Shown in pieces: positions 18,552-28,417 of a DNA stretch of 64,000 nt. Every line of letters starts with the position of its first letter. Position 1 is the first letter of the stretch. The position numbers and the translations under genes are program-made. This stretch comes from DASQZT01 sp963728965 (GTDB lineage Bacteria; Acidobacteriota; Terriglobia; Bryobacterales; Bryobacteraceae). The stretch is from NCBI GenBank assembly GCA_963728965.1, contig CAVSMH010000007.1, positions 124,001 through 188,000 of the forward strand, in the 5' to 3' direction. Under the pieces are notes generated by a model, which was not told the origin of the DNA, searched no databases, and worked only from the letters and a program-made list of their open reading frames with translations.

Positions 18552-20174
18552 GTGATCCCCCACACTTATAGACTGCGTAGTACGTGCGCTGCTTTAGCCG
18601 CATGTATCATTTTCTTTTTAGCCGGGCTCACTTTCGTTCCCCTGCTGGGAATCGAAGACGACGAATCGCTCTTCGCCCAAGCCATATACCCGCCGAGAGG
18701 GGAACTCTATTCGCTACATATCGGGCATTCGCGACTTCCCTTGATGCTGATGAGCTACCTGGGGACGCTGAAAGCCTACCTCTATAAACCGATATTCCGA
18801 CTGTTTGATACGGGAATTTTTGCGTTCCGGGCGCCGGCGCTGCTGGCCGGGGCGGGCAGTGTGTTTCTCTTTTACCTTCTGCTGCGGAGGGTCTCCGGGG
18901 AGCGCGCCGCCTTGATTGGATGCGCAATCCTCGCGGTGGATTCAACCTACCTGCTGACCACCTGTTTCGACTGGGGACCGGTGGCGCTGCAACACCTGCT
19001 GCTGACCGGCGGGATGTTCCTGCTCGTGCGCTTTTACCAGACCCGCGAGCCGGCTTCGCTGGCCGGAGGGTTCTTTCTGTTCGGCCTGGCGATGTGGGAC
19101 AAAGCACTGGCGGTGTGGTTCCTGAGCGGGTTGGGAGTGGCCGGGCTGGTGACGTTCCCGCGACAGATCGTGTCGGTAATCACGCGCCGGCGGGTGGCGG
19201 TGGCGGGGCTGGCGTTCGCGCTGGGCGCGCTGCCCCTGCTGATTTACAACGTGGACAGCCACTGGGTGACGTTCCGCGGAAACTTCAAGCGCGATACCGG
19301 CGTGCTGGGCGCCAAGGCGCGATTTCTGGCCAACACGGCGGGAGGCGCGGGGCTGTTCGGCTGGATGACGTCGGAAGAACAACTGACGCCCAAACCGCAC
19401 CAGCCGGTGACTGCCATGGAGCGGGCATCTGCCCGCATTTCGGCACTGGCCGGGCATCCGCGGCATCACCTGTTGCTCTATGGATTCATGTTGGCCCTGC
19501 TGCTGGCGCCGCTGGCGGGCGGCAACGAACGGAGGGCCGCTGTGTTCGGCTTGATTGCCATGGCGGTGGCATGGTTTCAAATGGCGATCACGGTCAACGC
19601 CGGGGCGAGCGTGCACCACACGATCCTGCTCTGGCCGCTGCCGGAGATGGTGGTGGCGGTGGCGTTCGCGGGAGCCTCGCGGCGGCTGGGGCGTGCCGGT
19701 ATACCGGCAGTTGCGACGGTGACGGCAGCGATGGTGCTTTCGGGCGCGCTGGTGATGAACGAGTATTACCAGATGGCGTTCCGGTATGGCGGCGGCCAGG
19801 GCTGGAACGACGCGATTTTCGCGCTGTCGGACTATCTGAAGACGGCGCCGGCGAAGACGGTTTTCTGCCTGGACTGGGGCATCCTCGACCCGCTGCGCCT
19901 GTTGCAGGCGGGCAAACTGCCGGTGGCGATCGGGAGCAACGAGGTCATGCAGCCCCAGATGGGAGCCGCCGAACGGGACATGGTGCTGCGGATGGTTTCG
20001 GAGCCGGAGAACCTCTTCGTGGCGCATACCAAAGACTTCGAGTTTTTTCCGGGAGCGAGCCCGCGTCTGACCCAGTTGGCGGGGGAAGCGGGATTCGAGC
20101 GGGAGCCGGTGACCGCCGTTTGGGACCGGTACGGGCGGGAGGTGTTCGAGGTGTACCGGTTTGTCCGGAGATAG
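18552..20174 (+). CDS. GT39-like membrane glycosyltransferase
   Basis: The protein (540 residues from GTG at 18552) has about ten or more membrane helices. The first periplasmic loop carries the acidic motif GIEDDESLFAQ, where GT-C enzymes such as ArnT and protein mannosyltransferases keep their catalytic acid. A soluble C-terminal domain follows (about 400-540). It would transfer a sugar from a polyprenyl phosphate donor to a lipid or protein outside the membrane. The start is uncertain: GTG at 18543 or 18552 or ATG at 18444 are possible, and none has a good ribosome binding site; 18552 places the first helix 15-20 residues in. Confidence 0.65.
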   Translation: MIPHTYRLRSTCAALAACIIFFLAGLTFVPLLGIEDDESLFAQAIYPPRGELYSLHIGHSRLPLMLMSYLGTLKAYLYKPIFRLFDTGIFAFRAPALLAGAGSVFLFYLLLRRVSGERAALIGCAILAVDSTYLLTTCFDWGPVALQHLLLTGGMFLLVRFYQTREPASLAGGFFLFGLAMWDKALAVWFLSGLGVAGLVTFPRQIVSVITRRRVAVAGLAFALGALPLLIYNVDSHWVTFRGNFKRDTGVLGAKARFLANTAGGAGLFGWMTSEEQLTPKPHQPVTAMERASARISALAGHPRHHLLLYGFMLALLLAPLAGGNERRAAVFGLIAMAVAWFQMAITVNAGASVHHTILLWPLPEMVVAVAFAGASRRLGRAGIPAVATVTAAMVLSGALVMNEYYQMAFRYGGGQGWNDAIFALSDYLKTAPAKTVFCLDWGILDPLRLLQAGKLPVAIGSNEVMQPQMGAAERDMVLRMVSEPENLFVAHTKDFEFFPGASPRLTQLAGEAGFEREPVTAVWDRYGREVFEVYRFVRR

Positions 20175-20256
20175 GCGAGGCGCTCGGCCTGTGCGGCGTA
20201 GTGACGTAGCTGCGCCAGGAAATGACGCCCGAAAGCCGTCCCCTGCCCACCTTCCT

Positions 20257-22689
20257 CTATTCCTCCCGCAGCGCGGACATCGGATCCGTGCGGGTGGCCC
20301 GCCGCGCGGGAATCCAGCACGCGATTGCCGCGGCGGCGGTCACCAGGGCGGCCGCAAGCCAGACCGAAGCGGGATCGGGCGCGAGGCCGGGAAGCAGGCT
20401 CCGCAGGAATCGCAGGCTGGCCCATGCCGCGCCCAGCCCGAGCGCGAGTCCCACGGCTACGGTCAGGAAGCTCTGCCGGAAGATCAGCGAAACGACCCTT
20501 CCCGGCGTCGCTCCCACGGCCATCCGAATCCCGATTTCCTGCGTTCGACGGGAAGTGGTATACGCAATCACGCCATAGACGCCGGCCGCCGACATCAGCA
20601 GCGCCAGCCAGGCCGTTGCGGCAAGCAGGAGCATGAGGAAGCGCCGGCCGGCAGTCGAGTCGGCGATCAGCTCGCGCATCGACGCGCTCAGCAGCACGGG
20701 CTGGTTGGGATCGATGGCGGCAATCGCGCGGCGAAGGGCTCGCTCCATTGCGGCCATGTTGCGCCGGGTTCGGACCACGAGAAACACCGCCCTTTGCATG
20801 GCTCCCGCGGCCAGGTACACGTTGCCCTTCTCGGGTTCGTCCAGAGCAGCATGACTGGCGCTGGTCACCACGCCGATCACCCGCTTCCAGTTGTGGGGGC
20901 TTTCCGGGGTGCAGAAGACGCACACCCGCTGCCCGATGGCGCTCGCTGCCGGCCACAGGCGGCGCGCCACGAACGGATTCACGATGGCGGCATCGCTCGC
21001 GGTATCCATCTCTTCTTCACGGAACCAGCGGCCGTCGATCAGCCGGACCCCCATGGTCTGCAGATACGCACCGCCGGTGACGTCGATCTCCGCCATCAAC
21101 GGCGCAGCGTCCGCCGCGCCGCGGGCGCTGACCGGTCCGCCGTGATTCTCCCCGCTGAACGGCAGGGCGTCCACTGTCCCGGCGCTGTCCACGCCGGGGA
21201 GCGCGCGAACGGCGTCTAGCATCCGCCGGTAGAACCGCCCGCGGCGTTCCCCATCCGGGTACCGTTCCGGAGCGGGGAGCACGACCGAGGCGAGAACCCG
21301 GTCCGCCGCGAAACCGGGGTCGGTATTGACCAGCCGGACGAAGTCGGCCAGCACCTGCCCGCCGGTGACGACGAGTAGCACCGACACGGCGACTTCGGCC
21401 GTTACCAGGGCAGAGCGCACCAGGTCGCGCCGGCCGGCGGCGGCGCCCCGCGAGCCGAAGCCGCTCCCGCCGGGCGTGCCATTCCACCCGGCCATGCGCA
21501 GCGCGGGCGCGATTCCGAAGAGCACCCCGTTTGCGATCGCCAGGGCCAGAGCGAATCCGAAGATGCTGCCATCGGCGCGGGCGGCGGCCAGCCGGGGAAT
21601 GCTCACGGGGGCTAAACCGGGCAAGAGACGCCAGGCCGCCGCCGTGAGGACATATCCACCCAGGCCGCCCAGTACGGCCAGCAGGCAGCTCTCGGTAAGC
21701 AGCTGCCGGACGATGCGCGAGTGTTGTGCTCCAACCGCCAGGCGCACGGCGATCTCGCGCCGGCGCGCCATTCCGCGGGCGAGCAGCATGTTGGCGACGT
21801 TGGCGCAGCCGATCAGCATGAACAGCACCGCCGCCGCCATCAGCAGCAGCAGGCCCTTTTCTCCGCCGCCCACCACCGCATCGCGCAAGCGGTGGAGCCC
21901 CAGGATGCGGTCGCGATTGGTGGCGGGAAACTGGTCGGCCAGGGTACGGCTGATGGCGGCAAGATCCTGCCGTGCCTGCTCGAGCGAAACGTCCGGCCGC
22001 AGGCGGGCCACCGCGCCGAGTCCGGCGTTGGGGTTGGCGGGCGCAACCAGGGGCGCGGCCCAAAACTCCACGTAGGGGGCGGGCGTGTGGGCGGCCTGCC
22101 GGCACAGGGGGAAGTTGAATGCGGGCGCCATCACACCGATCACCAGGCACCCGTGCCCATTGATGGAGACGGCGCGGCCCACGATGGACCGGTCGGCGTG
22201 GAACCGGCGCACCCAAAGCCCGTAGCTGAGGATCATGACGTCGGGCTGTCCGGGGTGGTCCTCTTCGGGACGCACGTTGCGGCCGAGCATGGGCGAAACG
22301 CCGAGAACGGGGAAGAGGCTGGCGCTCATCCGGATTCCGTACAGAGCTTCGGGAGGGGTATGGGCGTCACCGGCGAGATCGAACACGGCGTTGCCGTACA
22401 CGCCCACGGACTCCAGCGTGCGTGTTCTTCGCGCCAGCTCGCGAGTATCGTTCCAGACCACCCAATCGCCGTGGGATTGCTGTGCGAGTCGGGGATACTC
22501 GCTGCGAAACTGCACCAGTTCGGCTGGGCGCCGATAGGGCAGCGGATCGATCAGCACGGACTTCACGGCGGCGAACACCACGGCCGTGGCGCCGACGCTC
22601 AGGGCGATCGACAGCAGCGCGATTGCGGTGGGGACGGGGGCACGACGAAGCAGCCGGCCGGCGAGCCGAACGTCTTGCAGGATCGACAT
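20257..22689 (-). CDS. ADOP-type FtsX/MacB-like orphan permease (copy 3)
   Basis: The 810-residue protein repeats the ADOP plan: N-terminal helix after RLLRRAPVPTA, MacB_PCD domain with ANPNAGLGAVARLRPDVS, first FtsX core (NVANMLLARGMARRREIAV), second periplasmic domain, and final FtsX core with RRTQEIGIRMAVGATPG and the terminal TDPMSALREE. AAGAG precedes the ATG at 22689. It is on the opposite strand from the other two copies and divergent in sequence. No ATPase is adjacent. A 42-base piece of this gene is duplicated upstream (see repeat at 23270). Confidence 0.85.
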   Translation of the reverse strand: MSILQDVRLAGRLLRRAPVPTAIALLSIALSVGATAVVFAAVKSVLIDPLPYRRPAELVQFRSEYPRLAQQSHGDWVVWNDTRELARRTRTLESVGVYGNAVFDLAGDAHTPPEALYGIRMSASLFPVLGVSPMLGRNVRPEEDHPGQPDVMILSYGLWVRRFHADRSIVGRAVSINGHGCLVIGVMAPAFNFPLCRQAAHTPAPYVEFWAAPLVAPANPNAGLGAVARLRPDVSLEQARQDLAAISRTLADQFPATNRDRILGLHRLRDAVVGGGEKGLLLLMAAAVLFMLIGCANVANMLLARGMARRREIAVRLAVGAQHSRIVRQLLTESCLLAVLGGLGGYVLTAAAWRLLPGLAPVSIPRLAAARADGSIFGFALALAIANGVLFGIAPALRMAGWNGTPGGSGFGSRGAAAGRRDLVRSALVTAEVAVSVLLVVTGGQVLADFVRLVNTDPGFAADRVLASVVLPAPERYPDGERRGRFYRRMLDAVRALPGVDSAGTVDALPFSGENHGGPVSARGAADAAPLMAEIDVTGGAYLQTMGVRLIDGRWFREEEMDTASDAAIVNPFVARRLWPAASAIGQRVCVFCTPESPHNWKRVIGVVTSASHAALDEPEKGNVYLAAGAMQRAVFLVVRTRRNMAAMERALRRAIAAIDPNQPVLLSASMRELIADSTAGRRFLMLLLAATAWLALLMSAAGVYGVIAYTTSRRTQEIGIRMAVGATPGRVVSLIFRQSFLTVAVGLALGLGAAWASLRFLRSLLPGLAPDPASVWLAAALVTAAAAIACWIPARRATRTDPMSALREE

Positions 22690-22696
22690 GCGCTCT

Positions 22697-23248
22697 TCAT
22701 TCTATCGGGGCGGGGTTCTCCTGTGCGCCGCCAGGATATGTGACCGATGTGCCTTCCACCCTCGCAAACGACGTCATGGTGTGTGGGTCCGACTTGGTCG
22801 CGCTCATGATATGCTCCACCCGATGGCCGCGCGCCGTCAGGGCATCGGCAATCAGCGAGCGGTGGCAACGCCACGGCACAGCCTCGGCGCACATCATCAC
22901 GATCGCTTCGTGAGCCGCGGTCCCAACCAACGCGGCCAGCGCAGACTCGAACTCCGGCGTCTGCATGTAGTCGGCATAGCCTCGAAACGACGCGTTGTGC
23001 CAACCCGCATTGGGTGAATCCTGGCGAGGGCGTCTCAACCCCCCAAGCGCCTTGATATGCTCGTACCCGATGCCGGCGTCACGGAGTGACTGCTCCAGCG
23101 CCTCGCGATTGTACTGGGGGTTGTATCGCGACTTGGGAATCGTGCGAACGTCGATGAGCCGCTTGATGCCGCGCGCCTTCAGCATTCCGATCAGAGCATC
23201 CACCGGTCGCGTGGAATGCCCGATCGTCCGGATGAGCAGCCTGTCCAT
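22697..23248 (-). CDS. DUF488 family protein
   Basis: The 183-residue protein starts with IRTIGHSTRPVDAL, contains LIDVRTIPKSRYNPQYN and ends with the family signature VPWRCHRSLIADAL. These are the core features of DUF488, a small Rossmann-like family of unknown biochemical role, sometimes linked to nucleic-acid or stress functions. ATG at 23248 is chosen because the longer in-frame extension upstream translates a relic of an ADOP permease and so is not native to this gene. Its stop codon is seven bases from the ADOP copy 3 start, so both may be transcribed together. Confidence 0.75.
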   Translation of the reverse strand: MDRLLIRTIGHSTRPVDALIGMLKARGIKRLIDVRTIPKSRYNPQYNREALEQSLRDAGIGYEHIKALGGLRRPRQDSPNAGWHNASFRGYADYMQTPEFESALAALVGTAAHEAIVMMCAEAVPWRCHRSLIADALTARGHRVEHIMSATKSDPHTMTSFARVEGTSVTYPGGAQENPAPIE

Positions 23249-23252
23249 GTGT

Positions 23253-23597
23253 TCATTTTCGGCTACGTACCGCAGGCGGGCCGCCGCGCCGAGTCGGGCG
23301 TTGGGGTTGGCCGGGCGAATCGGTGGTAAAGGCGGGCGTGATCGTCCGAACGCGCAGGCCCGCAAATTGGAGGCTGAAGACGACCTGGAGAGCCGCATTC
23401 AGACAATTCAGCTTCCCTGCCCGTGGAGAGTTCCCGGCGTGGAGCCAACTTCGGAATGGATCCGCCAACTTTTCGGGAGTGGCGGTAAGAACCAGATCGC
23501 CCGACACGTCATTGCGGAAATCAAAGGCACCGATCTTCGAGATACTCCACTCAGCCGCCTCGAGGCCGTCGATTTTCGACTGGATCAGAAAGATCAT
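23253..23597 (-). pseudogene. Probable remnant of a hypothetical gene
   Basis: A minus-strand frame from ATG 23597 reads like real protein for about 90 residues (MIFLIQSKIDGLEAAEWSIS at the start), then loses sense across the ADOP relic. Immediately upstream a different frame also reads plausibly (PADPLPTFGYLLIADQWWG) and ends in a stop at 23594. This looks like one gene broken by a frameshift near 23595 and truncated by the relic, but a short real gene cannot be excluded. No family is recognised. Confidence 0.3.
23270..23311 (-). repeat. ADOP permease relic, 40 of 42 bases identical to 21997-22038
   Basis: The stretch matches part of ADOP copy 3 with two mismatches. Read on the minus strand in the frame leading into the DUF488 gene it encodes ANPNARLGAAARLR, compared with ANPNAGLGAVARLR in the permease. 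It therefore appears to be a fragment of a fourth ADOP gene or a copied piece of copy 3, left directly upstream of DUF488. Confidence 0.7.
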
Positions 23598-23927
23598 CCC
23601 CACCACTGGTCCGCAATCAGAAGGTAGCCGAATGTGGGAAGGGGATCAGCCGGCATAACGGGCAGCACCTCCAGCTCGCGCGGTCCAGTGGAAGAACGGA
23701 GCCAGGAATCGTAGCCATGAACCCTGCGTGGCGTGCAGCCAGTTCCGCGACATTTGCGAGAGTGTAACACAATCGGGCGCCTGGGCCGATCGGGGCGGAG
23801 GCGGGATGCCGGAGTTCGTGCCATGGTCGCGGCTCGGTCTGATGGAGATGTCGCCTGCGCCGCTGGCAACCGCCACCTGAAGCACTGGTCACGATTCCAG
23901 CGTGGCACTTTCCAAAAGGATATGCTG

Positions 23928-26900
23928 ATGAATGGAAAAGCGATGGACAATCCAGAGGCGGACGCCGCAGGACTCGGCCTTTCGAATTCTTCCGAAGGCG
24001 AGACGAAGGTCAACGACCGTTTGATGGTTGTTGGCATCGGAACGTCGGCGGGTGGCCTGGAGGCGCTCACCGAACTCCTGCAGCATTTACCTTCGGCTGC
24101 GACCATGGCTCTTGTGGTGATTCAACACCTGGACCCGCGACACGAAAGCGCTCTCCCAGACCTGCTTTCCGGAAAAACGGGCATGCTCGTGATCCCGATC
24201 AAGGGGGAGATTCAGATTCACCCCGGCAACGTGTACGTGATCTCACCGAACACGGTGCTGCGGGTTCACGCGGGGCGATTGATCCCGGAAAAGCGACCTT
24301 CGGAAAGCTTCAAACCGATTGACACTTTCCTGAATTCTCTGGCCGAGGAGTACGGTGGGCGTGCGGTCGGGGTCGTGCTCTCGGGCACGGCAACGGATGG
24401 GACCTTGGGCCTGAAGCGCGTCAAGGCGGAGGGCGGAATCACCTTTGCACAAGACCAAAGCGCCAAATTCGACAGCATGCCGCGAAGCGCGATTGCCGCC
24501 GGCGCCGTCGACTTTGTCTTGTCACCTCGACGGATTGCCGAGGAGTTGGCCGCCATCGCCCGGCGCCTGTCGCCGCGAAACGGCGGCGAGCTTCCCGCGC
24601 CCGCCGATGGCGCAACGATGCAGCGTTTGCTGCGCCTGCTGCGCAACGGCAGCGGCGTCGACTTCACCCAATACAAGCAGCCCACAATCGCGCGCCGGTT
24701 GAACCGGCGCATGGTGGTGCGAAAATCCGAGTCGCTCGAAGATTACCTTCACCTCGTCGAAAACGAACCCGGCGAACTCGAGGCGCTCTTCGATGATTGC
24801 CTCATCAATGTAACCGACTTCTTTCGCGATCCCGATGTTTTCGACGCCGTGAAACGGCTCGCTTTCCCGGCGATCGTTCAACACCAGAAGCAACTTCATA
24901 CGATTCGCGCCTGGATTCCGGGGTGCTCTACCGGCGAAGAAGTGTATTCATTGGCAATCGCCCTGACTGAGTTTCTGGAATCGCAGGACCTTGCCTGCGC
25001 GATCCAGATGTTCGGCACCGACGTCAGCGATCGAACGATTGATACGGCGCGAAAGGGGATCTATAGCGAGGGCGCCGTCGTAAACGTCTCGCCGGAACGG
25101 CTCCGGCGCTTCTTCGTGCGCACCGATTCGGGATACCAGGTCAGCCGTGCCATCCGGGAGATGTGTATCTTCTCGCGGCATAATGTCGCCAAGGATCCTC
25201 CGCTCTCCCGCATGGACGTGATCAGTTGCCGCAACCTTCTGATCTATTTCACGCCTTCCCTGCAGCGTAAGGTAATCGGCACGTTCAGCTACGCGCTGCA
25301 ACCGGCAGGGTGTCTCATACTGGGACCCTCTGAAACGCTGGGCGGTCTGGCCGATCATTATTCGGTACTGGACGAATCGCGCAAGCTGTATTGCCGGAAG
25401 ACAACCGTCGCTGCCCAACCGTTGGAGTTCACCGAGGTGCGGCCGTACCTGTTGCCGCAGCGTGGTGTTCGTCCTTCGCAGTCCGCCGCTCCCCCCCGCC
25501 AGGCCGGACCGGTTCACCGCTACGCCGATCAGGTAGTCCTGTCCCGATACGGGCCCGCGGGTATGGTGGTGGACGAGGCCCTGCGAATCAAGAGCTACCG
25601 CGGAGATGTGAGGGAATATCTGGTCGCCCCGGACATGCAGGAAGATGCCGAGTTGATGACGACCGTCCGCAGCGATCTGCGCGCCGTTCTTAGTGCGACC
25701 ATTGAACAGGCAAAGCGGACCGACGCCGTGGTAATCGGAGAAAGCCCCGCCGCCGCGGAGTCGGATAGAAACCATCCGGTCGCGATTACGGTAATCCCGA
25801 TCTCTCTGGCCGGGAATCCCAAGCACTTCTTAATTGTGATCGGCCGGAGCGATGACACTCTGGAGGAAAGCCGGCCAACCAGTTCTCCTGAGGGCCCGGC
25901 CCCTGTCCCCGCACTCTCCATCGAGGAAGAGAACGCCAGGCTGAATCAGGAACTGACGTCGACGCGCGAGTATCTCCAGTCAGTCATTGAAGAGCTCCGT
26001 TCCACGAACGAAGAAGCCGAGTCTGCTAACGAAGAACTGCAAAGTACAAACGAGGAAATGCAGACTTCGAAGGAGGAACTGCAGTCATCGAACGAGGAAT
26101 TGCATACCATCAACGCCGAATTGCAGGGCCGCAATACGGAACTGGCTCAGCTCAACGACGACCTGATCAACTTGCTGGGTTCGATGAATATGCCGATCGT
26201 GATGACGGGACGGGACCTCCGCATCCGCCGCTTCACGCCCGTCGCGGAGAGGGTGCTGCGTCTTATTCCGACAGATATTGGCCGGCCGATCGCCGATCTG
26301 AAGCCACGGATCAATGTCCCGGACCTCGAAGAGGTCCTGCATCACGTCCTGGATACGCTTCAGCCGTATGAGCGGGAAGTCGAGGACCATGAGGGACGCT
26401 GCTACTTGATGCGGGTGCGCCCCTACCGCACCGGTGACGACCGGATCGACGGGACCGTCCTCCAAATCCTCGATGTGAGCGAGATCAAGCGCAGCCTCGA
26501 GAGAGCGAAACATGCCCGCGAATACGCTGAGACGATCGTAAACACCATTCGCGAGCCGCTGGTGGTGCTCGACGAACGGCTCACCATCCGGGATGCCAAT
26601 CGAGCCTTCTATGATGCGATGGGACTGCCCAAAGGGTCGGCGACTGGAAAGGCGATCGTAGAGGCATCGCTCGACCAATTCGACACCCCGCCCATTCGTG
26701 CCTTGTTCGACCGGCTCAAGCGCGGCGCTACGGAACTGAGGGATGAGGAGATTGAACCCAAAATGAAGGGTGATGGGGCCAAGACGCTGGTGATGGACGC
26801 CCGGCGCCTGCGTTCGCCGGATGGAGAACACCTCATCCTGCTGGCCTTTCACGACATCACGGCGCGCAAGCGCGAAGCCGAGGCCCGCTACCGGCGTCTG

Positions 26901-28394
26901 TTTGAATCCGCGCGAGACGGCATTGTGATCGTGGATGCCGTTTCGGGCGACATTCTCGACCTGAATCCTTTTACAGAGCAGTTGTTGGGCTACCGGCGGG
27001 AACAGCTCGTCGGCCGAAAACTGTGGGAAATCGAATCGATGGAGAATATCCCCAACGTGCGTGGCGCAACGGACCAGATCCGTGAGCGCGGATTCGTGCG
27101 GTTTGACAGCCTCCACGTGCGCACACGGGACGATCACTTAATCGAAGTGGAAGTCATTGCTTCGCTATATTACGAAGGCGATCGTGCGGCTATCCAACTC
27201 AACATGCGGGATGTCGGCGAGCGCAAGAAGTTCGAACGCGAGTTGCAGGAATCCCAGAAGCTGGAGAGCCTCGGGTTACTGGCAGGCGGCATCGCGCATG
27301 ACTTCAATAACCTGCTGACCGGCATCCTCGGGAATGCCAGCCTGGTCCTGTCCGAGATCGTTCCCGGTCATCCGATTCGACACCGTTTGCGAGAGATTGT
27401 GGAAGCGAGCGAACGTGCGGCATTCCTGACACGGCAGATGCTCGCGTACGCCGGCAGGGGCCAGTTTGTGACCGCGGTCATCGACATGAGCGACCTCGTC
27501 CGCGAGATCTCGGCGCTGGTGCGGACCTCCATATCGAAGGGCGTTGATTTGAAGCTCGACCTGACACCGAACCTGCCGCCCCTCGAAGCTGATCCGGCGC
27601 AAATGCAGCAGGTCCTGATGAACCTCATGATTAATGGGGCCGAAGCGATCGGGGAAGACGCCACCGGGACTGTCACCGTCCGGACCTCGCTCAGGGAGGT
27701 CAGTTCTCGCGAGGCATCCGCGCTCTTCAAGTCTGAACCAGCGCAACCCGGGACTTATCTGCAGTTGGAGGTGATCGATAGCGGAGCAGGTATGGACGAA
27801 GTTACCAAGGCTCGGATATTCGATCCGTTCTTCACTACAAAATTCACAGGCCGGGGGCTGGGGCTGGCCGCTGTTCAGGGTATTGTGAGGCGCCACCGGG
27901 GAGTCATCTTCGTCCATAGCACGCCTGGCGAGGGCACAACCTTTCGAATTCTGCTCCCCGCCGGCGATCGAAATGCCGCCACTGTCGCACGTGGTTCGGC
28001 GGCAAAGGTCGATTCCATCCCCGCTGGATCAGTGGCTCTGGTCATCGACGACGAGAGAGCCGTGCTGAACGTCGTGGAGGGCGTGCTCTCGCGGAGCGGC
28101 GTAAGAGTTTTGACTGCCGAGGACGGAAGAAGAGGGGTCGAGATCTTTCGCGAGCACGCGGATGTGATCTCGGTGGTGATTCTGGACCTGCAGATGCCGG
28201 TCATGGGAGGCGAGCAGGCTCTCCCGCTCTTGCACGAAATCAACCCTGAGGTCCCCGTGATCCTCTCGAGCGGTTTTGACCAGAGCGAAGTTACGCGAAA
28301 ATTCTCCCGTGTGAAACCGGCCAGCTTTCTGCAGAAGCCATTCACCGCACAGCGGCTCATTGCAGCTGTGGCTGCGGTTCTACAACAGCGATGA
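23928..28394 (+). CDS. CheB-CheR-PAS-histidine kinase-receiver fusion protein
   Basis: The 1488-residue cytoplasmic protein holds, in order: CheB methylesterase (about 33-215; Ser40 in GIGTSAGG, His67, Asp157), CheR methyltransferase (about 235-480; RRLNRRM and IPGCSTGEEVYS), a linker, a long coiled coil of Glu-Glu-Leu-Gln-Ser-type repeats (about 666-746), PAS_10 and two more PAS domains (about 746-1105), HisKA with His1124 in GGIAHDFNNLL, HATPase, and a receiver with Asp1420. The CheB part lacks the usual receiver. The start at 23928 has AGGA seven bases upstream; upstream codons are not convincing. No chemoreceptors or CheA are in the window, so it likely senses through its own PAS domains. 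Confidence 0.88.
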   Translation: MNGKAMDNPEADAAGLGLSNSSEGETKVNDRLMVVGIGTSAGGLEALTELLQHLPSAATMALVVIQHLDPRHESALPDLLSGKTGMLVIPIKGEIQIHPGNVYVISPNTVLRVHAGRLIPEKRPSESFKPIDTFLNSLAEEYGGRAVGVVLSGTATDGTLGLKRVKAEGGITFAQDQSAKFDSMPRSAIAAGAVDFVLSPRRIAEELAAIARRLSPRNGGELPAPADGATMQRLLRLLRNGSGVDFTQYKQPTIARRLNRRMVVRKSESLEDYLHLVENEPGELEALFDDCLINVTDFFRDPDVFDAVKRLAFPAIVQHQKQLHTIRAWIPGCSTGEEVYSLAIALTEFLESQDLACAIQMFGTDVSDRTIDTARKGIYSEGAVVNVSPERLRRFFVRTDSGYQVSRAIREMCIFSRHNVAKDPPLSRMDVISCRNLLIYFTPSLQRKVIGTFSYALQPAGCLILGPSETLGGLADHYSVLDESRKLYCRKTTVAAQPLEFTEVRPYLLPQRGVRPSQSAAPPRQAGPVHRYADQVVLSRYGPAGMVVDEALRIKSYRGDVREYLVAPDMQEDAELMTTVRSDLRAVLSATIEQAKRTDAVVIGESPAAAESDRNHPVAITVIPISLAGNPKHFLIVIGRSDDTLEESRPTSSPEGPAPVPALSIEEENARLNQELTSTREYLQSVIEELRSTNEEAESANEELQSTNEEMQTSKEELQSSNEELHTINAELQGRNTELAQLNDDLINLLGSMNMPIVMTGRDLRIRRFTPVAERVLRLIPTDIGRPIADLKPRINVPDLEEVLHHVLDTLQPYEREVEDHEGRCYLMRVRPYRTGDDRIDGTVLQILDVSEIKRSLERAKHAREYAETIVNTIREPLVVLDERLTIRDANRAFYDAMGLPKGSATGKAIVEASLDQFDTPPIRALFDRLKRGATELRDEEIEPKMKGDGAKTLVMDARRLRSPDGEHLILLAFHDITARKREAEARYRRLFESARDGIVIVDAVSGDILDLNPFTEQLLGYRREQLVGRKLWEIESMENIPNVRGATDQIRERGFVRFDSLHVRTRDDHLIEVEVIASLYYEGDRAAIQLNMRDVGERKKFERELQESQKLESLGLLAGGIAHDFNNLLTGILGNASLVLSEIVPGHPIRHRLREIVEASERAAFLTRQMLAYAGRGQFVTAVIDMSDLVREISALVRTSISKGVDLKLDLTPNLPPLEADPAQMQQVLMNLMINGAEAIGEDATGTVTVRTSLREVSSREASALFKSEPAQPGTYLQLEVIDSGAGMDEVTKARIFDPFFTTKFTGRGLGLAAVQGIVRRHRGVIFVHSTPGEGTTFRILLPAGDRNAATVARGSAAKVDSIPAGSVALVIDDERAVLNVVEGVLSRSGVRVLTAEDGRRGVEIFREHADVISVVILDLQMPVMGGEQALPLLHEINPEVPVILSSGFDQSEVTRKFSRVKPASFLQKPFTAQRLIAAVAAVLQQR

Positions 28395-28417
28395 TGCATT
28401 AGGCAGTGGAATTTACG

